From positions 1 to 38,510 of the forward strand of contig JAHYJL010000007.1 in NCBI GenBank assembly GCA_019429045.1: a stretch of DNA of 38,510 nucleotides, in the 5' to 3' direction. A model generated the notes under the pieces. That model was not told where the DNA came from. It ran no database searches and saw only the letters and a program-made list of their open reading frames with translations. Below, piece after piece: positions 22,301-29,477 of this stretch (its first letter is position 1; each line of letters starts with the position of its first letter). Source of the DNA: Bacteroidales bacterium (lineage in GTDB: Bacteria; Bacteroidota; Bacteroidia; Bacteroidales; JAGOPY01). The translations under genes and the position numbers were made by a program.

Positions 22301-24634
22301 TTGAAGAAATTCATCCCGCCGGTCATTTTGTTATTGGCCAGTGCGGCCATTATATGGCTATTTTACGGCCAGGCGATTTTAAGCGCTGATAATATCCTTT
22401 TCAGTGATGAAGGGGATGCGATCAAAAATTACTTTTCTTATGCCTGGCATATCGCGCACGACAGCTCCTGCGTGAATTTTCAGGGAATGAACTATCCCTA
22501 CGGGGAGCACCTCATATATGCGGATGGCCATCCGGCCCTTTCCAATTCACTCAGGATGCTATCTGCCAGGTTTGAATTCTTCAATACCCACAGCATCGGT
22601 GTCCTGAACCTCATCATGGTCTTCTCTATATTCCTGACCTTTATTACGTGCTATTTCCTCCTGCGGGAGTTTGATATTAGCACGTGGATAAGCCTCCTTT
22701 TCTCTTTCGGTATGGCCCTTCTGGCGCCGCAGATTTTCCGGATGACAGGGCATTTCGCACTTTCTTACAGCGTGGCCATCCCGCTTGCCTGGCTCCTGGC
22801 CATAAAAGCCCTTAAAAGCCCTGGAAACGCCATTTTCGGAATACTTCTCTTCCTAAGTTGCCTCCTCTGGATGTTCATCCACGCCTACCTGGGTATCATC
22901 GTCATATCATTTTTATCATTGCTCATTATCTTTGAAATGATTCCCGTAAGCGGTAAAAAGTTTCATCCGGGATATCTCCTGCTACTGGCAGCAGTTGTTC
23001 TGCCGGTGATTATTTTTTACCTCAGCCTGATACTGACAGATGTGCACACCGGAAGGACCGTCAATCCTTCGGGCTTTTTCTTCTATAATGCTGAAATCGA
23101 CGATGTATTCATCCCTCATCAGGGCCTTTTCAGGGAACTGCTTGACAGGCTGACAGGAAACATCATTAACCAGGAATGGGAAGCTCGCAGCTATGTGGGA
23201 TTTTCCACGACGATCATTCTTCTGGCAAGCTTAATTGCATTGATCACCAGGCACATCGTGCCAAAAAGAACTGGCAGGTTTGTTATTTACACGACCGACA
23301 GGTATTTAAAGCTCTCTCTCCTGTCGGCCTTTATCCTCTTGCTTTTTGCCATGGCTTTTCCTTTCAAGCAAATACCCGGGATGATTGAAGCTTTTCCGGT
23401 CCTCAAGCAATTCAGGGCGACAGGGCGGTTCACCTGGCCATTTTTCTTCACGGCGATGGTTTTTTCAGCCATATTTCTGCAGAATCTTCATAAAAATCTT
23501 AAAGTTAAAAACAAGAAATACATTTCCATTTTCCTGATCCTGGTTGTTGCTGCGTTGAATATCGCAGAAGCTATACCATACCATTCCACTACATCAAAGG
23601 CAATCATAAAATCGCCTAATCATTTCAGAAAAGATTTATTGCCGGATAATTATATTTCTGCCCTGAACGCCATTAAGCCTGATGATTTCCAGGCGATTGT
23701 CAGTCTCCCGTTCTATTACTTTGGCTCTGAAAGCTTTTCCCGGCCGCGGAATAGTGAAGCCGTAAGAACCTCCATGATCATCTCTTATCACACCGGCATC
23801 CCCCTGGTCAATGCTTACTTAACCCGAACAAGCATTGCTGAAAGCAAGAACATCGTTCAGCTTATCTCTCCAGATTATTATACAAAAGAGATCATCGCTG
23901 ACCTGCCCTGCCTGAAGCCATTGTTACTTGTTAAATCGTCCGCTGATCTGACAATAAACGAGCAGGATTTGCTGAAAAAAGGGGCACTGTTTTACAAAGA
24001 TCATGAGTTGGGCCTGTATTCCCTATCGCTGGGGGATCTCACGCGAAACAGCGGCAGGGATATTATCGACTTGTTTCAGCAGCAAAGGCACACATTAACC
24101 CGGCGAGGTAAATTCTACGCTACGGATTCATCTTCATTAATTTTTTTCACGAGTTATGATGATCGGCCTTCAGCGATCAGGCTGGAAGGTGAGGGTGCTT
24201 TCAGTTCGATAAAGAGAGGGGAAAATATCCTGGCTGAATTTAGTCCGGAAACATTCGCTGAGGGGAAAGAATACCACCTGAGCGTCTGGATGCATAACGG
24301 CGTGCCCGATGCGCTCAACCTGTGGTTCCGGCTGATCATCGGGGAATATGATGAAAGGGTAGGGAAATGGCATTCAACTGTATATTTTCCTGAGGAAGCA
24401 GAAACGATCGATGGCGACTGGTCGCTGGCAGAAGGGGTATTCCAGGTAAGGGATGCGCGCCATAAGATCAGGATTATCACAAAGGGAAGCCAGGCAGAAA
24501 AAGCGCCATTCCATGCCGATAATCTGCTGATCCGGGAAAGCGGCACCGATGTTTACCGGTTTGATGAGCCATCGCAAACCTTGTTTTACAACAATCACAG
24601 GATCAGGGACGGATCAGGGACTCCATCCCTGTAG
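22301..24634 (+). CDS. large polytopic membrane protein, GT-C-like, ending in a REP
   Basis: A 777-aa protein. The first 400 or so residues hold about 11-12 membrane helices, with the first external loop containing FSDEGDAIKNYFSYAWHI and GMNYPYGEHLIYADG, which resembles the acidic loop of YfhO-like and other GT-C glycosyltransferases. The last 350 residues are soluble and beta-rich (FSPETFAEGKEYHLSVWMHN), possibly a carbohydrate-binding-like domain. The function is probably envelope glycan synthesis, but I would not name it. It starts with TTG at 22301. The final residues GSGTPSL and the stop codon are encoded by a REP repeat (24617-24629), so the natural end has been replaced or extended. 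Confidence 0.75.
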   Translation: MKKFIPPVILLLASAAIIWLFYGQAILSADNILFSDEGDAIKNYFSYAWHIAHDSSCVNFQGMNYPYGEHLIYADGHPALSNSLRMLSARFEFFNTHSIGVLNLIMVFSIFLTFITCYFLLREFDISTWISLLFSFGMALLAPQIFRMTGHFALSYSVAIPLAWLLAIKALKSPGNAIFGILLFLSCLLWMFIHAYLGIIVISFLSLLIIFEMIPVSGKKFHPGYLLLLAAVVLPVIIFYLSLILTDVHTGRTVNPSGFFFYNAEIDDVFIPHQGLFRELLDRLTGNIINQEWEARSYVGFSTTIILLASLIALITRHIVPKRTGRFVIYTTDRYLKLSLLSAFILLLFAMAFPFKQIPGMIEAFPVLKQFRATGRFTWPFFFTAMVFSAIFLQNLHKNLKVKNKKYISIFLILVVAALNIAEAIPYHSTTSKAIIKSPNHFRKDLLPDNYISALNAIKPDDFQAIVSLPFYYFGSESFSRPRNSEAVRTSMIISYHTGIPLVNAYLTRTSIAESKNIVQLISPDYYTKEIIADLPCLKPLLLVKSSADLTINEQDLLKKGALFYKDHELGLYSLSLGDLTRNSGRDIIDLFQQQRHTLTRRGKFYATDSSSLIFFTSYDDRPSAIRLEGEGAFSSIKRGENILAEFSPETFAEGKEYHLSVWMHNGVPDALNLWFRLIIGEYDERVGKWHSTVYFPEEAETIDGDWSLAEGVFQVRDARHKIRIITKGSQAEKAPFHADNLLIRESGTDVYRFDEPSQTLFYNNHRIRDGSGTPSL

Positions 24635-24671
24635 ACAGGGACTCCATCCCGGGTAACAGGGACTCCGTCCC
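24617..24671 (+). repeat. REP-like repeats, cluster 1 (3 forward copies)
   Basis: Three copies of the 13-bp imperfect palindrome: GGGACTCCATCCC at 24617-24629 and 24638-24650, and GGGACTCCGTCCC at 24659-24671, spaced exactly 21 bp start to start. The first lies inside the 3' end of the preceding gene. Confidence 0.85.
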
Positions 24672-24674
24672 TAT

Positions 24675-24780
24675 GACCATATAAAACCGCCCACCGCCCA
24701 TGTGAACGTCAGCATTGGTATATAGATTATCCTATTTCGTAGATACCAATGAGCAAATCCGCATGGGCGATGGGCGATGG
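24675..24780. repeat. 106-bp hairpin module, copy 1
   Basis: A non-coding module starting GACCATATAAAACCGCCC and ending GGGCGATGGGCGATGG. It folds into a long hairpin: CGCCCATGTG (24695-24704) with CGCATGGGCG (24760-24769), and CATTGGTAT (24713-24721) with ATACCAATG (24743-24751). A second copy of the same length lies 229 bp away. Confidence 0.7.
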
Positions 24781-24823
24781 GATATGGTCGATATATAATG
24801 CATTAACCAGAAATTCATTCACA

Positions 24824-24899
24824 GGGACTCCATCCCTTTAGACAGGGACTCCGTCCCGGGTAACAGGGACTCCATCCCTATTCGGAGGGACTCCGTCCC
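24824..24899 (+). repeat. REP-like repeats, cluster 2 (4 forward copies)
   Basis: Copies at 24824-24836, 24845-24857, 24866-24878 and 24887-24899, alternating CCATCCC and CCGTCCC, again with a strict 21-bp period. The cluster lies between the two 106-bp hairpin modules. Confidence 0.85.
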
Positions 24900-24903
24900 T
24901 ATT

Positions 24904-25009
24904 GACCATACAAAACCGCCTATTGCCCATGTGAAGGTCAACATTGGTAAATAGAATATCCCATTTTCTAAATACCAGGGGGCAAATCCGTATGGGCGAT
25001 GGGCGATGG
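24904..25009. repeat. 106-bp hairpin module, copy 2
   Basis: A second copy of the module at 24675-24780, with about 16 differences by eye. The outer stem GCCCAT/ATGGGC is kept, while the inner 9-bp stem is weakened to TGGTA/TACCA. The bases from 25010 to about 25150 hold nothing I recognise apart from AT-rich sequence. Confidence 0.65.
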
Positions 25010-25150
25010 TTGATTTTTAATCAATTAACTACTAATTTGCCATTTCCCTTGACACTTTAGTTTCGAGCAAACCAGGTAAAAACCTCCAAAATCGGTATCC
25101 TTAGCGCTGGGGTGGATTGCTTAATGATCAATAAGGATATCTGATGCACA

Positions 25151-25185
25151 GGGACGGAGTCCCTGTCCCGGAGGGATGGAGTCCC
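25151..25185 (-). repeat. REP-like repeats, cluster 3 (2 reverse copies)
   Basis: GGGACGGAGTCCC at 25151-25163 and GGGATGGAGTCCC at 25173-25185, the reverse complement of the forward repeats. They lie 43 bp before the Na/Pi cotransporter start and face clusters 1-2 across the hairpin modules. Confidence 0.85.
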
Positions 25186-25227
25186 TTATCAAATATCTCA
25201 AAAATAAATCCTATTTTTGAAGCCATA

Positions 25228-26889
25228 ATGAATTTCGACATCTGGATGCTAATCGCCGGGATCGGCATCTTCCTGTTCGGGATCTACCTGATGGAGGAGT
25301 CGCTGAAAGCGCTTTCGGGAAAGGCTTTTAAGTCATTTATCCGGAAGTATACTTCCACCCCCATCAAAGCCATTGCCACCGGGACATTGTCAACTGGCAT
25401 CCTGCAAAGCAGCTCGGCGGTGACCCTGATGGTCCTGGCCTTTGTCGGAGCGGGCATTATGACCCTCTCCAACGCTTTTGGGGTGATCCTTGGATCTAAT
25501 TTAGGCACAACGCTCACCAGCTGGATCGTCGCCACGGTAGGCTTCAAAGTGGATATCGAATCTTTTGCGCTGCCTTTTATCGGCATCGGGGGACTGGGGC
25601 TCATTTTCCTGGGGCGCTCAAGCCGGATGTCGAATATCAGTAAATTACTGGTAGGTTTCGGTTTCCTCTTCCTGGGCTTGAACTACATGAAGGTGAGCGT
25701 AGAAGAATTCACCGCTCTGTTCGACCTAAGTGATTTCAAAGATTATCATCTGCTTGTGTTCGTCCTCCTGGGGTTTATCATCACGGCCGTGATGCAGTCG
25801 AGTTCAGCCGCCGTGGCCATCATCCTGACTGCCGTTTACGGAAATGCGATCGATTTTTTTACCGCCTCGGCCATGGTCATCGGCACCAACATGGGGACCA
25901 CGGTGACCGTTTTGATCGGAAGTTTCGGCGGACCTGTCGCGAAAAAGCAAGTGGCCATGTGCCATGTCATCTTCAATCTCATCACAGGCATTGTCGCCAT
26001 TGTTTTCCTGAAGCCTCTCAATTACGTGGTGCTGGATGTGTTCAGCCTGAAAAATGATCCCGTGATGGCCCTGGCGTTGTTTCACACCCTCTTCAACGCC
26101 CTCGGGGTCATCCTCTTCTTTCCATTCCTCCGCATTATCGCATCCTTCATCACCCGGCTGATCAAAGACAAGAAAGTGCATTTGTCACAATATGTCTCCA
26201 ATGCCACCGCCGAAGTGCCCGAAGCGGCCCTTGTCGCGATGAAAAACGAATCGGCCTATCTCATCCGCCTGGTCATGGCCCATAACCTGAAATTACTTCA
26301 CATCGACACGAAACTGGTGTTATCTCAGGCTCAGACCTCTTCCGACCCGGTCTTTTCCAGAACCTACGATAAGATCTATTCTGTCATTAAATCGGTGCAG
26401 TCCGAGATATTCCTCTTTTCATCGAAGCTGCAGACCCAGCCATTGACAAAAGATGAGTCGCTCCGGCTCAATAAGAAGCTTCATTCCGTCCGCTATGGCG
26501 TATCTTCCGCTAAGACGCTGAAAGATATCGCTCATGAACTCGAAAAGATGGACCAGTCGGACCTGCCTGCGATGACCAGGAAGCACCAGGAATTCCGGAA
26601 AAAAATGATGCACTTCTACATGATATTTGATGAACTGCTGGAAAACCGGGACAGCGAAGTCAACCTGCCACGGCTGACAGAATTGATGCAAAAAATGCGG
26701 GACGATGAGCAGAACAGCATACAGGAGACGGGCGATTTCATCAGTTCCGCCGGGCTGGGCGAAGCAGAAATATCCACTTTGCTTTCGGCCAGCAGAAGCT
26801 TCACGCTTTCTTTACGGCAACTGGCATTATCGGTAAAAGACCTGGTGCTAACCACAGAACAGTCTGAGATTTACGATAATACGATTTAG
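25228..26889 (+). CDS. Na/Pi cotransporter family protein (NptA/PhoU-like)
   Basis: A 553-aa protein. The N-terminal 320 residues hold two inverted Na/Pi cotransporter repeats, each with the QSSSA motif: GILQSSSAVTLMVLAFVGAG and AVMQSSSAAVAIILTAVYGN, and the paired GSNLGTTLT and GTNMGTTVT. The C-terminal 220 residues are helical and PhoU-like. It probably imports phosphate with sodium or takes part in phosphate sensing. The ATG at 25228 is preferred: the longer frame from 25144 would translate REP repeats. Length fits the family. Confidence 0.92.
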   Translation: MNFDIWMLIAGIGIFLFGIYLMEESLKALSGKAFKSFIRKYTSTPIKAIATGTLSTGILQSSSAVTLMVLAFVGAGIMTLSNAFGVILGSNLGTTLTSWIVATVGFKVDIESFALPFIGIGGLGLIFLGRSSRMSNISKLLVGFGFLFLGLNYMKVSVEEFTALFDLSDFKDYHLLVFVLLGFIITAVMQSSSAAVAIILTAVYGNAIDFFTASAMVIGTNMGTTVTVLIGSFGGPVAKKQVAMCHVIFNLITGIVAIVFLKPLNYVVLDVFSLKNDPVMALALFHTLFNALGVILFFPFLRIIASFITRLIKDKKVHLSQYVSNATAEVPEAALVAMKNESAYLIRLVMAHNLKLLHIDTKLVLSQAQTSSDPVFSRTYDKIYSVIKSVQSEIFLFSSKLQTQPLTKDESLRLNKKLHSVRYGVSSAKTLKDIAHELEKMDQSDLPAMTRKHQEFRKKMMHFYMIFDELLENRDSEVNLPRLTELMQKMRDDEQNSIQETGDFISSAGLGEAEISTLLSASRSFTLSLRQLALSVKDLVLTTEQSEIYDNTI

Positions 26890-27118
26890 CAAAATGTAAG
26901 CGATCGGATCGGGAGGGCCGCAGGTGTGTAACAGGGACTCTATCCCGGGCGAATGAATTAGTAGTCCGACCTTTAGATTTGTCCCCTAGACGCCTGATCT
27001 ATTACCTTTACGACTACCACAGTCAGCATCCGAGGCCCCAGGAAGAAACGGCTTTAGTCGTTGGTGCATGACCCAAACGGGACCCACCCGTCCCGATCCC
27101 ACGGGAGTGTCAAATAGC
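26890..27118. other. intergenic region with one REP and a small hairpin
   Basis: Holds one variant REP (GGGACTCTATCCC, 26934-26946) and a perfect hairpin CGGGAC-CCACCC-GTCCCG at 27078-27095 that could end transcription of the minus-strand FISUMP gene, although only a short T-run follows. Nothing else recognisable. Confidence 0.5.
26934..26946 (+). repeat. REP-like repeat, cluster 4 (1 variant copy)
   Basis: GGGACTCTATCCC, one base different from the consensus, 45 bp after the Na/Pi cotransporter stop. Confidence 0.7.
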
Positions 27119-28458
27119 CTAGAAATCTCTGAGGCAACGGACGCTGAAACCGAATGTCTTGTGCCAGCCGTAGTAGTCGCTCCGGCCTACTTCCGGGAAG
27201 TCGTAACTGAGGTCACGGCCCCATACCCCGTTACCACTTCCCTCCGTCGATGTCCACCAACCGCCGTAGATGCCAACATAGTCGAAGAAACCAACGCCGT
27301 AGTAGCGGTAGCCACCGGGCAGACCTGAGAAGCCGAACAGGTCGGCGCCGTTGAAATTTGCATACCAGCCGCTGGTGGTCTTCAGGTTCGTCCCGGCATC
27401 GTAACCACGATATCCCCAGCTATCCCATAAGATATTGCCAATCCCATACTGGCTGTCCACCGCCCCTTCCAGCACCTTCCACTCCTCATCCGTGGGCACA
27501 TGCCAGCCCGGCGGGCAGATGCCCCGGGCGCCCTGCTGGGTGGTGTACTGCATCATCTCATCCCACTGGTAGAGGCCGCCGTACTTTGTACAACTGTCGG
27601 GTGCGTTGTTGTAACAGTACTTCTCAATGGTTCCATTGTTCGATTGATTTGGGCTTCCAGGGATCATCGTCCCCACGTTCAGGTTCTCCTTCAGCCAGCA
27701 CTGGCTGAAGACCTGGATGGTGTTGTATACCTGTCCTTCGTATTCCACCGTGGGTGTTCCCGGGCAGGGGATATTGGTGGCGAACTGAAAGGTGTAGGTG
27801 GTGCTTTCCTCCGGTGAATCCAGCATGCCTGATTCAAGGCCGTTGGCGTAGCCAATAAACAGCAGTTCATCGCCGGGGGTGAAAGAGAAACTCTGAATGG
27901 CTTGCATGGCTTTTACCTGTGGGGAAGAATCCTCGCTCCATAAATATTCAAGTGAACTCTTTCCCCCTGAATTGAAACCCGTCTGTAGGATTTTGATGCT
28001 GCTGCTCTGTCCCTGCCAACAGGCGATAAAAAAATACAGGCTACTGTTTCCGGGGGTGAACCGGAACGAATGTTTTCCTTTATCTAACACTCTTTCACTT
28101 TTGACAATCATTCGCCCCAGGATATCTGTGACGATGATGCTAACCTTGTCCTTCTCAGGAACATAAAGCGAAACAGTGGTCTGGTCTGTCACCGGGTTGG
28201 GATAGTTCTGAAAGACCTGGAATGAATTTTCTCCTTTGGAAATCTCAGGGATTCCAACATAGTAAATGGATAACACCGTATCGGGCCAGTACAGCACTGT
28301 ATCGCCCCCCTGGGTGCGGTTCATCACTTTAATACTGTCGAGCTGCACATAGACACCGTTGTTCTCAGCGGTGAAGGTCAGCTCCAGTGTAGGGCGCTGG
28401 GAAAACAAGCCCAGCGAATCATTGCCAACAATGCAATAAGGGTAATTTTTTTTGGCAT
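27119..28458 (-). pseudogene. FISUMP-domain secreted protein, frameshifted near the signal peptide
   Basis: The mature frame encodes about 430 residues: an N-terminal segment (RPTLELTFTAENNGVYVQLD), a Por/T9SS sorting-like domain (VFQNYPNPVTDQTTVSLYVP, then ILGRMI), and a C-terminal FISUMP domain (QCWLKENLNVGT, GICPPGWHVPTDEEW, FSGLPGGYR, GWWTSTEG, FSVRCLRD). A good signal peptide, MPKKITLIALLAMI, starts at ATG 28458 but in another frame, and stops at 28378. Adding one base at 28417-28418 would join it to SLGLFSQ and the mature part. The TTG-started open frame reaching 28516 lacks a signal and is probably not the start. It is either a recent frameshift mutation or a sequence error. The product would be exported, with unknown function. 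Confidence 0.7.
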
Positions 28459-28543
28459 GGGCGGATTGGTTAATGTTTGAATCGGCTAATATAATCAATT
28501 TAGGGGCGGAAAGCAAGGAGAAAATGGCAGGGAGACATTAACA

Positions 28544-28577
28544 GGGACTCCATCCCGGAGAAGAGGGACTCCATCCC
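28544..28577 (+). repeat. REP-like repeats, cluster 5 (2 forward copies)
   Basis: GGGACTCCATCCC at 28544-28556 and 28565-28577, with a 21-bp period. They lie upstream of the FISUMP gene and downstream-facing towards the RAYT gene. Confidence 0.85.
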
Positions 28578-28656
28578 TCAGTAGTCAAAAAGGAATTGTT
28601 TCCAAATTTTTTCAAAACTAGCGGGTATATTTCCTGATTTTCCGGATTAACAGGCA

Positions 28657-28731
28657 GGGACTCCATCCCTTTCAATGGGACTCCATCCCCATTCGGAAGG
28701 ATCATATCCCGGTGCACTGGGATGCAGTCCC
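28657..28731. repeat. REP-like repeats, cluster 6 (2 forward, 1 degenerate reverse copy)
   Basis: GGGACTCCATCCC at 28657-28669 and 28677-28689 (forward), then GGGATGCAGTCCC at 28719-28731, a reverse copy with one changed base. The last lies 34 bp before the RAYT start codon. Confidence 0.8.
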
Positions 28732-28765
28732 ATTTCATTTATTCATTCATTTAAACCCTAAAATT

Positions 28766-29368
28766 ATGCCCTCTAAAAAACTTAAAACTCCGCTACGCCC
28801 TGACAGATATTATCATATCTACAACAGGGGAAATAATAAAGAAAAAATATTCTATCATTCTGGCGATTACTTTTCCTTTCTCGCTAAGTACAAGGAATAT
28901 GTTGCACCTTATGTCAGGACATATTCATTCTGCCTGATCCCCAATCATTTTCACCTACTGATCAAGACGGGCTATGAATTTGAATCTGCACAAATGAGCA
29001 TTCCAAATCAATTGAGAAAGCTATTCATATGTCATGCCCAGCGTATTAATTCAATGCAAAGGAGAACAGGTGGATTATTTACCAAAAGCTACCAGAGAAT
29101 TGAAATCAAAGAAGAAGCATATCTGACGCAAGTGGTCAATTATATTCATAAAAATCCTGTGAAGCACGGCGTGGAAAGGAATTTCGAAAAATATATCTAC
29201 AGCTCTTATAAAATAATTCTTAGTGATTCAGAAACCTTACTTGCAAGAGATGAGGTGCTGGATTGGTTCGGCGGAAAACAGGCATTCATTGACTTTCATT
29301 ACAACGATTTAACAGACCCAAAAACCTTCGGTTTATTAAACCTTGAAGAGAACGAAATAAAAACATGA
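28766..29368 (+). CDS. REP-associated tyrosine transposase (RAYT)
   Basis: A 200-aa Y1 transposase. The HUH metal-binding motif is His61-Phe-His63 in NHFHLLI, and the catalytic tyrosine is probably Tyr126 in VVNYIHKNPVKHG. The opening RPDRYYHIYNRGNNKEKIFY and GGLFTKSYQRIEI are typical of the REP-associated group rather than IS200/IS605 proper. RAYTs are single-copy, domesticated-looking enzymes that nick and mobilise REP palindromes. The frame upstream to 28712 would translate a REP, so I use ATG 28766. REP copies lie 34 bp before the start and 6 bp after the stop, in opposite orientation, which strongly supports the role. Confidence 0.92.
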   Translation: MPSKKLKTPLRPDRYYHIYNRGNNKEKIFYHSGDYFSFLAKYKEYVAPYVRTYSFCLIPNHFHLLIKTGYEFESAQMSIPNQLRKLFICHAQRINSMQRRTGGLFTKSYQRIEIKEEAYLTQVVNYIHKNPVKHGVERNFEKYIYSSYKIILSDSETLLARDEVLDWFGGKQAFIDFHYNDLTDPKTFGLLNLEENEIKT

Positions 29369-29373
29369 TTCCT

Positions 29374-29407
29374 GGGATGGAGTCCCTGTCAAAAGGGATG
29401 GAGTCCC
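29374..29407 (-). repeat. REP-like repeats, cluster 7 (2 reverse copies)
   Basis: GGGATGGAGTCCC at 29374-29386 and 29395-29407, 21-bp period, beginning 6 bp after the RAYT stop. Confidence 0.85.
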
Positions 29408-29477
29408 TGTTCACAATTGAAGATAATGATATTATAAAACGTAATTTTACAGCCTGCTAGATCTTAAAGAAAATGCC

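Noticed and set aside
24617-24899. Regular 21-bp repeats that resemble a tiny CRISPR array
   Set aside because: Units are 13 bp with 8-bp linkers, far below CRISPR repeat and spacer sizes, they occur in both orientations in nine places, and no cas gene is present. REP-like palindromes explain them better.
25144-25227. Longer start for the Na/Pi cotransporter at 25144
   Set aside because: The added 28 residues are translated REP repeats; ATG 25228 begins the membrane domain as expected for the family.
28712-28765. Longer RAYT start at 28712
   Set aside because: It would begin inside a degenerate REP and add residues with no match to the RAYT N-terminus; ATG 28766 gives the usual start.
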